From Terripilifer sp031921685 (GTDB taxonomy: Bacteria; Pseudomonadota; Alphaproteobacteria; Rhizobiales; Beijerinckiaceae): a stretch of DNA of 64,000 bases. The position numbers and the translations under genes were made by a program. The first letter of the stretch is position 1. Every line of letters begins with the position of its first letter. Location: positions 2,108,001 to 2,172,000 of the forward strand of contig NZ_JAPDHU010000001.1 of the NCBI RefSeq assembly GCF_031921685.1. The letters run 5' to 3'. Under the pieces are notes generated by a model. It saw only the letters and a program-made list of their open reading frames with translations. It was not told where the DNA came from and made no database searches. Below, in pieces: positions 43,984-54,084 of the stretch.

Positions 43984-46900
43984 ATGCCGAAGCGCCAGGA
44001 TATTGAAACGATCATGATCATCGGCGCCGGGCCGATCATCATCGGTCAGGCTTGCGAATTCGACTATTCGGGCACCCAGGCCTGCAAGGCGCTGCGCGAG
44101 GAAGGCTATCGAATCGTCCTGGTCAATTCCAACCCGGCGACGATCATGACCGATCCGGACATGGCCGACCGCACCTATGTCGAGCCGATCACGCCGGAGA
44201 TCGTCGCCAAGATCATCGAGAAGGAGCGCGGCGACCGCTCCAAGGGTTTTGCTTTGCTGCCGACCATGGGCGGCCAGACGGCGCTGAATTGCGCCCTGTC
44301 GCTGAAGCAGATGGGCGTGCTCGATACTTTCGGTGTCGAAATGATCGGCGCGACGGCTGAGGCCATCGACAAGGCCGAAGACCGGCAATTGTTCCGCGAG
44401 GCGATGACCAAGATCGGCCTGGACACGCCGCGCTCGCGGCTCGCCAATGCCTCCGATCTCAAGAAGGCCGACAAGGACGAATTCAATCGCCAGCAGGCGG
44501 CGGTGGCCGCCCAGCATAGCGATCCGACCGAGCGGCAGCGGGCGGTCGAAGCTTTCGCGCGCGAGTGGCAGTCGAAAAATGCCGAGCGCAAGCGCCGCTA
44601 TGTGTCGAAAGGCCTGCAGGAAGCGTTGGAAGCGATCGACGATGTCGGTCTGCCGGCGATCATCCGGCCATCGTTCACGATGGGCGGCACCGGTGGCGGC
44701 ATCGCCTATGACCGGGCCGAATATATCGACATCGTGCAGGGCGGTCTCGATGCTTCGCCGACGACGGAAGTGCTGATCGAGGAAAGCGTTCTCGGCTGGA
44801 AGGAATATGAGATGGAAGTGGTCCGCGACAAAGCGGACAACTGCATCATCATCTGCTCCATCGAAAATCTCGATCCGATGGGCGTGCATACGGGCGATTC
44901 GATCACTGTCGCGCCGGCGCTGACCCTGACCGACAAAGAATATCAGATCATGCGCGATGCCTCGATCGCGGTGCTGCGCGAGATCGGCGTCGAAACCGGC
45001 GGCTCGAACGTGCAGTTCGCGGTCAATCCCGAAAACGGCCGCATGATCGTCATCGAGATGAACCCGCGCGTGTCGCGGTCCTCGGCGCTCGCCTCCAAGG
45101 CGACGGGCTTTCCGATCGCCAAGGTCGCGGCCAAACTCGCCGTCGGCTATACGCTCGACGAGATCGCCAACGACATCACCGGCGGCGCCACGCCCGCGTC
45201 GTTCGAGCCGACCATCGACTATGTCGTCACCAAAATTCCGCGCTTCGCCTTCGAGAAATTCCCCGGCGCCGAGCCCTATCTGACGACGGCGATGAAATCG
45301 GTCGGCGAGGCCATGGCCATCGGCCGTACCTTCGCCGAATCGCTGCAGAAGGCGCTGCGTTCGCTGGAAACGGGTCTGTCCGGTCTCGACCCGATCGAGA
45401 TCGACGGCATCGGCCGTGGCGATGACATGAATGTGCTGCGCCGGGCGCTCGGCACGCCGACGCCCGATCGCCTGCTCGTCGTGGGACAGGCACTGCGCAT
45501 GGGCATGTCCGTCGAAGACATCTATGACGCCTGCCGGATCGACCGCTGGTTCCTGGAACGGCTGGCCGAAATCATCGCGCTGGAAAAGCGCGTCGCCGCC
45601 CACGGCTTGCCGCAGGACGCCGATAATCTACGCATGCTGAAGGCAGCCGGCTTCTCCGATCTGCGTCTGGCGTCGCTGACCAACGGCCACGAGGAAGACG
45701 TGCGCAAGCTGCGCCACGGTCTCGGCGTGCGCCCGGTCTATAAGCGCATCGACACCTGCGCGGCGGAATTCGCTTCCCCCACCGCCTATATGTACTCGAC
45801 CTACGAGACGCCGTTCGCCGGCCAGCCGGCCTGCGAGGCGCGTCCGTCCGACAAGGAAAAGGTCGTCATTTTGGGTGGCGGTCCCAACCGCATCGGCCAG
45901 GGCATCGAATTCGACTATTGCTGCGTGCACGCCTGTTTCGCGCTGTCGGATGTCGGCTACGAAACCATCATGATCAATTGCAATCCGGAGACGGTGTCGA
46001 CCGACTATGACACGTCGGACCGGCTGTATTTCGAGCCGCTGACGGCCGAAGACGTGCTTGAGATCATGGACAAGGAACGCGAGAACGGCATTTTGAAAGG
46101 CGCTATCGTGCAGTTCGGCGGCCAGACGCCGCTGAAACTGTCGCATGCGCTGGAAGATGCCGGCATCAGCATTCTCGGCACGTCGGTCGACTCGATCGAT
46201 CTCGCCGAGGATCGCGACCTGTTCAAGCGGTTGCTCGAGCGGCTGCGGTTGAAGCAGCCGAACAATGCCATCGCCTATTCGGTCGAACAGGCGCGGCTTG
46301 TCGCCACCGAACTCGGCCTGCCGGTCGTGGTGCGCCCGAGTTATGTGCTCGGCGGTCGCGCCATGGCGATCATCCGCGACGAAGCGGCTTTCGACGACTA
46401 TCTGCTCGGCACCTTGCCGAGCCTGATCCCATCGGACGTGAAGGCGCGTTATCCCAACGACAAGACCGGCCAGATCAACACGGTGCTGGGCAAGAACCCG
46501 CTGCTGTTCGATCGCTATCTGTCGGATGCGCTGGAAGTCGACGTCGACTGCCTGTGTGACGGCAAGGATGTCTATATCGCCGGCATCATGGAACATATCG
46601 AGGAAGCCGGCATTCACTCCGGCGATTCCGCCTGTTCGCTGCCGCCGCGCTCTCTGCCGCGCGAGACCCTGGCGCTGCTCGAAGAGCAGACCCGCAAGCT
46701 TGCCTTGGCGCTCAAGGTCGGCGGGCTGATGAACGTGCAATATGCGATCAAGGACGGCGAAATTTACGTGCTCGAAGTCAATCCGCGCGCGTCGCGCACG
46801 GTGCCCTTCGTCGCCAAGGTCGTCGGGCACCCGATCGCCAAGATCGCCTCGCGAATCATGGCGGGCGAATCTTTGGCCTCCTTCGGCCTCAAGCCGGCGG

Positions 46901-47484
46901 AACTGAAGCATGTCGGCGTCAAGGAAGCGGTGTTCCCCTTCGCCCGCTTCCCCGGGGTCGATACGGTGCTCGGTCCGGAAATGCGCTCGACGGGTGAGGT
47001 CATCGGCCTCGATCGCAATTTTGAGATTGCCTTCGCCAAGAGCCAGCTCGGTGGCGGCACCAAAGTACCGACCAGTGGTACAGTGTTCGTCTCGGTCAAG
47101 GATGCGGACAAGCCGCGCGTGCTCGATGCGCTGAAGCTCTTGTCGAGCAACGGCTTCAAAGTGCTGGCGACGAGCGGCACCCAGCGCTTCCTGGAAGCCG
47201 GTGGGGTGCCTGCCCAACGGATCAACAAGGTCTCGGAAGGGCGCCCGCACATCGTCGATGCGATCAGCAACGGCGGCGTCCAACTGGTGTTCAACACCAC
47301 GGAAGGGGCACAGGCGCTGCTCGATTCGCGGCCGCTGCGCCGGGCGGCGCTCCTGCACAAAGTGCCCTATTATACAACTCTGGCGGGCGCCTTGGCGGCC
47401 GCCCAGGGAATCAGGGCCTATAAGGGCGGCGACCTGGAGGTTCGAGCCTTGCAGGACTATTTCGAACCTGCGGCTGCATCGTAA
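43984..47484 (+). CDS. carB: Carbamoyl-phosphate synthase large chain
   Basis: Forms carbamoyl phosphate from bicarbonate, ammonia (passed from CarA) and two ATP, for pyrimidines and arginine. From the ATG at 43984 it has 1166 residues, about 90 more than the enterobacterial enzyme. Two homologous ATP-grasp halves are clear: first IMIIGAGPIIIGQACEFDYSG, second KVVILGGGPNRIGQGIEFDY. The C-terminal allosteric domain is the last ~150 residues. Extra length partly comes from an insert at about residues 158-215 (DLKKADKDEFNRQQ onwards) found in other alphaproteobacterial CarB. Confidence 0.97.
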   Translation: MPKRQDIETIMIIGAGPIIIGQACEFDYSGTQACKALREEGYRIVLVNSNPATIMTDPDMADRTYVEPITPEIVAKIIEKERGDRSKGFALLPTMGGQTALNCALSLKQMGVLDTFGVEMIGATAEAIDKAEDRQLFREAMTKIGLDTPRSRLANASDLKKADKDEFNRQQAAVAAQHSDPTERQRAVEAFAREWQSKNAERKRRYVSKGLQEALEAIDDVGLPAIIRPSFTMGGTGGGIAYDRAEYIDIVQGGLDASPTTEVLIEESVLGWKEYEMEVVRDKADNCIIICSIENLDPMGVHTGDSITVAPALTLTDKEYQIMRDASIAVLREIGVETGGSNVQFAVNPENGRMIVIEMNPRVSRSSALASKATGFPIAKVAAKLAVGYTLDEIANDITGGATPASFEPTIDYVVTKIPRFAFEKFPGAEPYLTTAMKSVGEAMAIGRTFAESLQKALRSLETGLSGLDPIEIDGIGRGDDMNVLRRALGTPTPDRLLVVGQALRMGMSVEDIYDACRIDRWFLERLAEIIALEKRVAAHGLPQDADNLRMLKAAGFSDLRLASLTNGHEEDVRKLRHGLGVRPVYKRIDTCAAEFASPTAYMYSTYETPFAGQPACEARPSDKEKVVILGGGPNRIGQGIEFDYCCVHACFALSDVGYETIMINCNPETVSTDYDTSDRLYFEPLTAEDVLEIMDKERENGILKGAIVQFGGQTPLKLSHALEDAGISILGTSVDSIDLAEDRDLFKRLLERLRLKQPNNAIAYSVEQARLVATELGLPVVVRPSYVLGGRAMAIIRDEAAFDDYLLGTLPSLIPSDVKARYPNDKTGQINTVLGKNPLLFDRYLSDALEVDVDCLCDGKDVYIAGIMEHIEEAGIHSGDSACSLPPRSLPRETLALLEEQTRKLALALKVGGLMNVQYAIKDGEIYVLEVNPRASRTVPFVAKVVGHPIAKIASRIMAGESLASFGLKPAELKHVGVKEAVFPFARFPGVDTVLGPEMRSTGEVIGLDRNFEIAFAKSQLGGGTKVPTSGTVFVSVKDADKPRVLDALKLLSSNGFKVLATSGTQRFLEAGGVPAQRINKVSEGRPHIVDAISNGGVQLVFNTTEGAQALLDSRPLRRAALLHKVPYYTTLAGALAAAQGIRAYKGGDLEVRALQDYFEPAAAS

Positions 47485-47703
47485 CGGCGGAAAAGGCAAC
47501 TTTTCGTTCCGCTTGACGTTCAGCCCGCAAGAGGTTCCCATAAGCCGGAACTGAGCGGATTTGCGGGTGGCGTGGCCGTTGAACTGGCCACGCCTCCGCC
47601 ATATCGTATTGCCATGATTTCATGTCGGACTCATGGCCGGTACGGCAGAACCAACTAGGGAAATGTCTGTCCCGCGCAGCGGGAGAATTGAAAGAGAAGC
47701 ATG

Positions 47704-48177
47704 ATGGAAAAGATTCCGATGACCGAGGTCGGTTACCAGTCGCTGGAAACGGAGCTGAAGCGCCGCCAGCAGGAGGATCGCCCGCGCATCATCCAGCAGA
47801 TCGCCGAAGCGCGTTCGCATGGCGATCTGTCCGAAAATGCCGAATATCACGCGGCGAAGGAAGCCCAGTCGCTCAACGAAGGCCGGATCGCCGAGCTTGA
47901 GGACAAGCTGTCGCGCGCCGAGGTCATCGATCTGACGAAGCTGTCGGGCAATACCATCAAATTTGGCGCCACCGTCACGCTCATCGACGAAGATACTGAA
48001 GAAGAGAAGAAGTATCAGATCGTCGGCGAGCCGGAAGCCGACGTGAAGTCGGGCCGTGTCTCGATTACCTCGCCGATCGCCCGCGCGCTGATCGGCAAAA
48101 AGGTCGGCGACACCGTCGAGGTGAACACGCCGGGCGGTGGCAAGAGCTACGAAATTCTGAAGATCAAATTCGGCTGA
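47704..48177 (+). CDS. greA: Transcription elongation factor GreA
   Basis: Rescues backtracked RNA polymerase by stimulating transcript cleavage. 157 residues from ATG 47704 (MEKIPMTEVGYQSLETELK); ATG 47701 would add one Met. The N-terminal coiled coil carries the acidic tip HGDLSENAEYHAAKE and the C-terminal FKBP-like domain ends GGGKSYEILKIKFG. AAAGAGAAGC precedes the start. carB-greA neighbours are common in alphaproteobacteria. Confidence 0.97.
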   Translation: MEKIPMTEVGYQSLETELKRRQQEDRPRIIQQIAEARSHGDLSENAEYHAAKEAQSLNEGRIAELEDKLSRAEVIDLTKLSGNTIKFGATVTLIDEDTEEEKKYQIVGEPEADVKSGRVSITSPIARALIGKKVGDTVEVNTPGGGKSYEILKIKFG

Positions 48178-48194
48178 TCAGCCAATTGCGATCC

Positions 48195-48225
48195 GAAAGC
48201 CGCGCTTTAAGCGGCTTTCCTTCCT
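48195..48225 (+). terminator. Hairpin after greA
   Basis: GAAAGCCGC (48195-48203) and GCGGCTTTC (48211-48219) form a 9-bp stem, followed by CTTCCTCCC. The T tract is weak, so termination is only probable. Confidence 0.5.
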
Positions 48226-48245
48226 CCCACCGACAGAGTACGGGC

Positions 48246-49205
48246 ATGCAGGCGCCGCTGTTGTCACCTGCGACACGGGTGCTGGTTTTCGGGTCCGGTC
48301 TCGCCGGCCATGAAGCCAATGCCGTCGGTGTCGCCGGCGCCTTGGTGCCTGGCTATGCGACCTTGCGCGTTGCGCCGCGCAGCTTGTTCGCGGCCGCCGC
48401 GCCTTGGGGCCTCGCCGACCCAAGCGATTTCGCCCGCGTGCCCGAGGTCGATATCGCCATCGCCTGCGGCCGCATCACGGTGCCTTATTTGCGCACCATC
48501 AAGCGGCGTTCGGGCGGGCGCACCTTCACCGTTTTCCTGCAGGATCCGCGCGCCTGGCGCGGCTCGTTCGATCTGATCTGGGTGCCGGAGCACGACAAGC
48601 TGCGCGGCGCCAATGTGATGACGACGGCAGTGTCCCCGCATGCGGTGTCGCCCGGCATTCTCGCTTATGCGCGCGACAATCCCGATCCACGATTGGCGTC
48701 CTTGCCGACGCCGCGTGTTGCCATGATTCTCGGCGGTGACAGTGGCGCGCATCGCTTCGAGCCGAAAGACATCGCCACGCTGGCGGAGATTGCCGGTGAG
48801 ATCGCCGCGTCTGGCGCGGGGCTGATGGTGACGCCGTCACGGCGCACGCCGCAGGCGTTGATCGCCGCCATCCGCGCGGCGGTGGGCGGGGCCGACAATG
48901 TTTTCGTCTGGGACGGTTCGGGCGAAAACCCCTATCGCGCCATGCTGGCCTTGGCGCAGTCGATCATCGTCACCGGCGACAGCGCCAATATGTGTGGCGA
49001 AGCCTGCGCGACCGGCGTGCCGGTGCACATCTACGAGCCATCGGGCGGGTCGCCGAAGTTCACCCGCTTCATCGATGGCCTCGTCGCCCACGGCGCGGCG
49101 CGCCGTTGGGCCGGGCAGTTGGAAAGCTGGTCCTATCCGCCGCTCGATGCGACTGGTGATATCGCGGCGGAAGTGGCACGGCGCTATCGGGCGCGCCGGC
49201 CGTAA
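48246..49205 (+). CDS. Mitochondrial-fission ELM1-like protein
   Basis: A 319-residue protein from the ATG at 48246 (the frame is open to 48186). It matches the bacterial ELM1 family: VLVFGSGLAGHEANAVGVAGAL, FLQDPRAWRGSFDLIWVPEHDKL, VSPHAVSPGILAYA, GDSGAHRFEPKDIATLAEI, LMVTPSRRTPQ and ITGDSANMCGEACATGVPVHIYEP. The fold is a glycosyltransferase-B-like one; the bacterial role is uncertain, possibly envelope sugar chemistry. Confidence 0.82.
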   Translation: MQAPLLSPATRVLVFGSGLAGHEANAVGVAGALVPGYATLRVAPRSLFAAAAPWGLADPSDFARVPEVDIAIACGRITVPYLRTIKRRSGGRTFTVFLQDPRAWRGSFDLIWVPEHDKLRGANVMTTAVSPHAVSPGILAYARDNPDPRLASLPTPRVAMILGGDSGAHRFEPKDIATLAEIAGEIAASGAGLMVTPSRRTPQALIAAIRAAVGGADNVFVWDGSGENPYRAMLALAQSIIVTGDSANMCGEACATGVPVHIYEPSGGSPKFTRFIDGLVAHGAARRWAGQLESWSYPPLDATGDIAAEVARRYRARRP

Positions 49206-49208
49206 GCC

Positions 49209-49886
49209 TTACAGCCGGATCGGCTGGTCGGCGAAGGACAGTTGTTCACGCGCGCGCCAGTCATGCGTCACATAGTTGAGAATGACCGATTTGCGCACGC
49301 CATGGATCGGGCGGCGCACGAAGCCGTGGTAGGTGTTGTCGCCAGGCACGAAGACCATCGCCGTATTGGGGATGAATGGCGAGCGGCTGTGGTGGGTCTT
49401 CTCGTCGACATAGATGTCGGTGCCGAGATCCTCGTGTCCTTCTTCGTGCGACAGGTAGATCAGGCAGGTGAATTTCTTCACGCCGAGATCGGTGTGGGGC
49501 TGCAGCCAGAAGCCGTCGATGTCGAGGGCATATTCGAGACGCAGCAAAGTGTCGTCGATTGGCGCGCCGAATTTTTGCGCGATGGCGTGCGTCACGCCCT
49601 GGCTGTGCAGCGCCTTCGCCACTTCCTTCATCACCGGGAAACGGGCCATGTTGGCGTCGTCGAAATAGGAGCGTGTGTCGTTGTGCAATTCGCGCTTGCC
49701 GGACACGCCTTCCACGGAAGGCGCCTTGAAGGGCAGGGTGTTCAGCGCTTCTGAGACACCGGCTGGAAACAGCTCGTCCATCAGGAAGTGGCGATAGGGG
49801 TCGTCAAACGGACGCGCGGCATCCACCGATGCGCAGAACGTCTTGACGATTTGGTCGGCCGAAGCCGGAGAAGCTGCTGTCATCAA
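49209..49886 (-). CDS. 2-oxoglutarate/Fe(II) oxygenase-like protein
   Basis: A 225-residue protein with the non-haem iron facial triad H131-x-D133 (QPHTDLGVKKFTCLIYL) and H187 (DNTYHGF), plus Arg198 (GVRKSVILNY) for 2-oxoglutarate. This is the double-stranded beta-helix family related to prolyl hydroxylases. It is convergent with the ELM1-like gene (3 bases). Substrate unknown; protein or small-molecule hydroxylation are both possible. Confidence 0.82.
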   Translation of the reverse strand: MMTAASPASADQIVKTFCASVDAARPFDDPYRHFLMDELFPAGVSEALNTLPFKAPSVEGVSGKRELHNDTRSYFDDANMARFPVMKEVAKALHSQGVTHAIAQKFGAPIDDTLLRLEYALDIDGFWLQPHTDLGVKKFTCLIYLSHEEGHEDLGTDIYVDEKTHHSRSPFIPNTAMVFVPGDNTYHGFVRRPIHGVRKSVILNYVTHDWRAREQLSFADQPIRL

Positions 49887-50086
49887 CCTTGCTTTCTAAA
49901 ACGCGCGTGTACGCGTTCGTTTCTGCATGTGCCCCGAAGCGCCGGCACCATAAAGCCCGGGGCCAGGAGCCGCAAGGAAATGCTTGGCAAATCCATTCGC
50001 GAGCGGTTGGCGGCTTGGCAAAACCATGTTCGAATTGGTCTTTCTCCAGTTGGGGCTGGAAGGCGAGGGAAAACAGGGAGGCTGCT

Positions 50087-51019
50087 ATGAGGAATGCAGG
50101 AAAAGCGGCGTGGATGTTGGCGGCGTGCCTGCTGTTTGCAGCGGTTCAAGCCAGCGCCCAAGTGCCGCAGGACATCGCCGCCAAATTGAAAGACATCGGC
50201 CGGGTGGTGGCGCCACCACCGACCGCCGCGCTCTATGTGCCGCTGCAAGGCACCGATCCCTATTCCGGCATGGAGGTGAAGCGTGACCTCAAATACGGCA
50301 CCGATCCACGCCAGACCCTTGACGTCGTCACCGCGCCTGGCGCCGCCGGTGCGCGGCCCGTGCTCGTCTTCGTTCATGGCGGCGGTTTCATTGGCGGTAA
50401 CAAGACCGTGCCGAATTCGCCTTTCTACGGCAATGTGGCGACATGGGCGGTGAAGAACGGTTTCGTCGGCGTCAACATGACGTATCGATTGGCGCCGCAA
50501 AATCCTTGGCCGGCGGGGCGTGACGATGTTGCGTCGGCGATCCGCTGGGTGCGCGAGAACATCGCCGCGTCTGGCGGCGATCCGCAGCGCATTTTCCTGA
50601 TGGGCCATTCGGCTGGCGCCATCCATGTGGCGAGCTATGTCGCCGATGTAGCGGAGAAGGGTGAGAGCCCGATTGCGGCTGCGCTGATGGTGTCGGCGCT
50701 TTACGACTTCACGCCTGAAAACATTAGCAATGCGGAGCGCGCCTATTTCGGCGAGGATCGCGCGCGCCTGGCGGAAGGGTCTTCGCTGTCGCATCTCGCG
50801 AAAGCGAAGTTTCCCTTGTTCGTCGCGCATGGCGAACTCGATCCACCGAATTTCGTCGGGCAATCGGAACTGGCCAACAAGACGCTCTGCGCGCCGCAGA
50901 AATGCCCGCGCTTCGTGCGGCTCGCCGATCACAGTCACATGTCCGAAATCTATGCGGTCGGCACGGCGGACGTGTCGCTGACCAGGGAGATATTGGCGTT
51001 TACGCGTGGTGTTCAATAA
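50087..51019 (+). CDS. Exported carboxylesterase, alpha/beta hydrolase
   Basis: A 310-residue esterase with a signal peptide (MRNAGKAAWMLAACLLFAA, cut near ASAQ). The start has CAGGGAGG six bases before it. Features: VFVHGGGFIGGNK (HGGG oxyanion), LMGHSAGAIHVA (GHSAG nucleophile), AHGELDPPNFVGQSE (acid) and ADHSHMSEIY (His). These are the hormone-sensitive-lipase type. It overlaps the convergent ThDP-enzyme stop by 7 bases. Confidence 0.87.
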   Translation: MRNAGKAAWMLAACLLFAAVQASAQVPQDIAAKLKDIGRVVAPPPTAALYVPLQGTDPYSGMEVKRDLKYGTDPRQTLDVVTAPGAAGARPVLVFVHGGGFIGGNKTVPNSPFYGNVATWAVKNGFVGVNMTYRLAPQNPWPAGRDDVASAIRWVRENIAASGGDPQRIFLMGHSAGAIHVASYVADVAEKGESPIAAALMVSALYDFTPENISNAERAYFGEDRARLAEGSSLSHLAKAKFPLFVAHGELDPPNFVGQSELANKTLCAPQKCPRFVRLADHSHMSEIYAVGTADVSLTREILAFTRGVQ

Positions 51020-52668
51020 CGCTGGTCTGTCGCTTTCAACGGATAGCGCGATACCGATGTTTCCAGCGAGGTGATGAATTCGAGCAGGACCGGCGTGCCT
51101 TCCTTCGTCTTCTCGATGCCGCGCTTGATTGCCGGAATGATCTGCGCGGGATCGGTGATGCGTTCGCCATGGCCGCCGAGCGCGCGGGCGAAGTCGGCAT
51201 AATGGCCGGAGATGTCGGTGGCGCGATAGTCGCGTGTCGACACCGGCATGATGTCGAGTTCGCAGGCCATCGAGAAATTGTTGAACAGGATCGACAGGAT
51301 CGGAATTTTGTAGCGGGCGGCGGTTTCGAAATCCATGCCGGTGAAGCCGATGGCGGCATCGCCCCAGACGTTGATGCAGAGCTTGTCGGGCGCCGCAAGC
51401 TTAGCGCCCATAGCGAGACCCAGGCCATAGCCCAATTGCGTGGTCTTGCCCCAGCCGAGATAGGACAAAGGCGTCGTCGAAACCCAGAAGGGCGAAAGCT
51501 GATCGCGCGGTGAACCAGCGTCGTGGGTGATGATCGTATTGGCGACGTCGACCGTGTTCATCAGATCGTTGATGACGCGATAGGGCGTGATCGGCGTTTC
51601 GTTCGAGGTCAGCTTGGCGCGCCACTGCGCCAACCAAGGATCGCGCACGGCGGCGATCGCCGTGGCCGTGGCCTTCTGATCACGTGGCGTACGCACGCGG
51701 TCCGCAAGCTCTTCGAGCAGAGCGTTGAGGCTCAGCGCCGCATCGCCGATGAGGCCGCAAACGACCTCGACATCTTTGTTTAGATGTTTGGGATCGAGCG
51801 TCGCGTGAATGAAGGTCTTGCCTTTCGGCATGGCGACACCGAAAGCCGTTTCGCCGAACGAACAGCCGATACCGAAGATGACATCGGCATTGTCGAGGAA
51901 TTCGCGTACGGCGCGCGGCACGGCGGCCCCGCCCGAACCCAAGGCCAGCGGATGATTTTCCGGAAAGGCGCTCTTGCCTTCGAGCGAGGTGCAGACGGGG
52001 GCCGCCAGCAGTTCGGCCAATTGGCGCACCTGGGGCCAAGCCTGCGCGTAATGCACACCCTGGCCGACATAGAGTACCGGCCGCTTGGCGTTGGCGAGCA
52101 ATTCGGCGGCTTGCGTCACTGCCGCCGGGTCGGGGCCGTAGCGCGTCGCGATCACCGGCTTGTAGTCGAAATTCTCCGGCACGCTTTCATCCCACACGTC
52201 CTTGGGAATTTCGACGACGCAGGGACCGCCACGGCCGTTGCGCAATTGCGTGAAGGCGCGGCGGAAGACGGCGTTGATGTCGCTGCCCGAGGTGAGCTGT
52301 TCCACCGATTTGGTGATGTGCTGCATGCCTTTCGGCGCGCTGAAATTGGGATCGACATGGGCGAGGCGACGATCGTAACCGCCGGGCAGAATGAGGACAG
52401 GTACGGATTCGCTGTAGCACTGGGCGATGGCGCCGAGCGTGTTCTCGGTGCCGGGGCCGTGCTGCATGGCGAAGACGCCGATCTTCTTGCCCGAGGTGAC
52501 GCGTGCCACCGCATCGGCCATATGCACGCCGATGCGCTCCTGGCGCACGGTGATCGGCCTGATCTTGGCGGCAGCGGCGCATTCGAACATGCGGTTCACC
52601 GGATAGCCGAACAGCGTATCCACGCCTTCGCGCTTCAGGATTTCCGCGATTGCGTCGCCAACCTTCAT
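51013..52668 (-). CDS. Thiamine diphosphate-dependent enzyme of the acetolactate-synthase fold
   Basis: A 551-residue ThDP enzyme related to acetolactate synthase, oxalyl-CoA decarboxylase and similar. The activating glutamate is in ITVRQERIGVHMADAVAR (about residue 44) and the ThDP/Mg motif is NVWGDAAIGFTGMDFETAARYKIPILSILFNN (GDA in place of the usual GDG). The absence of an acetolactate-synthase small subunit and catabolic-type spacing argue against branched-chain amino acid synthesis. Reaction unknown. Confidence 0.8.
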   Translation of the reverse strand: MKVGDAIAEILKREGVDTLFGYPVNRMFECAAAAKIRPITVRQERIGVHMADAVARVTSGKKIGVFAMQHGPGTENTLGAIAQCYSESVPVLILPGGYDRRLAHVDPNFSAPKGMQHITKSVEQLTSGSDINAVFRRAFTQLRNGRGGPCVVEIPKDVWDESVPENFDYKPVIATRYGPDPAAVTQAAELLANAKRPVLYVGQGVHYAQAWPQVRQLAELLAAPVCTSLEGKSAFPENHPLALGSGGAAVPRAVREFLDNADVIFGIGCSFGETAFGVAMPKGKTFIHATLDPKHLNKDVEVVCGLIGDAALSLNALLEELADRVRTPRDQKATATAIAAVRDPWLAQWRAKLTSNETPITPYRVINDLMNTVDVANTIITHDAGSPRDQLSPFWVSTTPLSYLGWGKTTQLGYGLGLAMGAKLAAPDKLCINVWGDAAIGFTGMDFETAARYKIPILSILFNNFSMACELDIMPVSTRDYRATDISGHYADFARALGGHGERITDPAQIIPAIKRGIEKTKEGTPVLLEFITSLETSVSRYPLKATDQRY

Positions 52669-52722
52669 GAGCTTTCCTCCGCTGTACCGGGCCGCCTGCG
52701 CGGCGGCCCATCGGAGGACTAT

Positions 52723-53925
52723 TTAAGCGGCTTTTTTCGACTTCTGCATCAGGTCGACGAAGCGCTTGAACAGATAGTGCGAATCCTGCGGGCCGGGGCT
52801 CGCTTCCGGATGGTGCTGCACCGAGAAGGCCGGGCGGTCATCGAGCGCAATGCCGCAGTTCGAGCCGTCGAACAGAGAACGATGAGTTTCCTTGGCGTTC
52901 TTGGGCAGCGTCTTGGTGTCGACGGCGAAACCGTGATTCATCGAGACGATTTCGACCTTGCCGGTGGTGTAGTCCATCACCGGATGGTTGGCGCCATGAT
53001 GGCCCTGATGCATTTTCTCGGTCTTGGCGCCGACAGCGAGCGCCATCATCTGATGGCCGAGGCAAATGCCGAAGGTCGGCACTTTCGCATCGAGCAGCGA
53101 CTTGATCACTGGCACGGCATATTTGCCGGTTTCGGCGGGATCGCCAGGACCGTTCGACAGGAAGACACCGTCGGGCTTCATGGCGAGAATGTTTTCCGCC
53201 GGCGTCGTTGCCGGCACGACGGTGACGGCGCAGCCCGCTTTGGCAAGCAGGCGCAGGATGTTGCGCTTGACGCCATAATCGATGGCGACGACGCGATATT
53301 TCGGATCGGTCTGGCGGCCGTAACCCTTGCCCAGTTCCCAGGTCGTCTCGTCCCAGTCGTAGCGCTGGGCGGTGGTGACGTCGGGCACCAGATCCATGCC
53401 ATCGATGCCCGGCCAGGCCGCCGCCTCTTTCTTCAGCGCGGCGAGATCGAACTTGCCATCCGGCGCATAGGCGATAACCGCGTTGGGCATGCCCTTTTCG
53501 CGGATCAGCGCGGTGAGCGCGCGCGTGTCGATGCCGCTGAGGCCGATGATGTTGCGGGCCTTCAGCCACTGGTCGAGATGGCGCGTGGCGCGGAAATTCG
53601 ACGGGTTGGTCACCGGGGCGTGGACGATCACGCCGCGGGCGCCCGAGGAGGCCGCCATGTTGACGGTCTCGATGTCCTCTTCGTTGGTGCCGACGTTGCC
53701 GATGTGCGGGAAGGTGAAGGTGATGATCTGGCCGGCGTAGGACGGATCGGTGAGGATTTCCTGGTAGCCGGTCATGGCAGTGTTGAAACAGACTTCGCCG
53801 ATGGCGTGGCCAGGGGCGCCCAGGCCGTAGCCCTCGATCACCGTGCCGTCGGCAAGCACCAGGAGGGCGGTCGGCGCAGGTTTGGTCCAGCCGGTCGTCT
53901 CCGGCTTTGCTTGAACGTTGGTCAT
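52723..53925 (-). CDS. carA: Carbamoyl-phosphate synthase small chain
   Basis: Glutaminase subunit that passes ammonia to CarB. 400 residues from ATG 53925 (MTNVQAKPETTGW); the frame is open to 54069. The N-terminal domain has EVCFNTAMTGYQEILTDPSYAGQI; the class I glutaminase domain has the nucleophile Cys in FGICLGHQMMALAVG and the His/Glu pair in QHHPEASPGPQDS. It lies 54 bases upstream of the ThDP-enzyme gene on the same strand and about 5 kb from carB. Confidence 0.97.
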   Translation of the reverse strand: MTNVQAKPETTGWTKPAPTALLVLADGTVIEGYGLGAPGHAIGEVCFNTAMTGYQEILTDPSYAGQIITFTFPHIGNVGTNEEDIETVNMAASSGARGVIVHAPVTNPSNFRATRHLDQWLKARNIIGLSGIDTRALTALIREKGMPNAVIAYAPDGKFDLAALKKEAAAWPGIDGMDLVPDVTTAQRYDWDETTWELGKGYGRQTDPKYRVVAIDYGVKRNILRLLAKAGCAVTVVPATTPAENILAMKPDGVFLSNGPGDPAETGKYAVPVIKSLLDAKVPTFGICLGHQMMALAVGAKTEKMHQGHHGANHPVMDYTTGKVEIVSMNHGFAVDTKTLPKNAKETHRSLFDGSNCGIALDDRPAFSVQHHPEASPGPQDSHYLFKRFVDLMQKSKKAA

Positions 53926-54084
53926 GGTCGCTTTACACCGTTCGCGCGTGCCTGTGGGCGCGCTGACGCGCCGATCTGGCCGCGGACATGGGATTGAATT
54001 GGCGCGCACGCTAGCGCATGAGCCGCGAAAACGGAAGCGGCCGCGTGAGAAGTTCGCCAGATTACACAAAACAGGAGCAGGGGC

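Noticed and set aside
43795..45603. 602-codon open frame on the minus strand
   Set aside because: Antisense to the first half of carB and part of its leader.
45628..47541. 637-codon open frame on the minus strand
   Set aside because: Antisense to the second half of carB, whose motifs are unambiguous.
47569..47594. Inverted repeat GGCGTGGCC/GGCCACGCC after carB as terminator
   Set aside because: The 9-bp stem is perfect but no T tract follows in either direction; kept out as a terminator.
51784..53997. 737-codon open frame on the plus strand
   Set aside because: Antisense to the ThDP enzyme and carA; no domain and compositionally odd.
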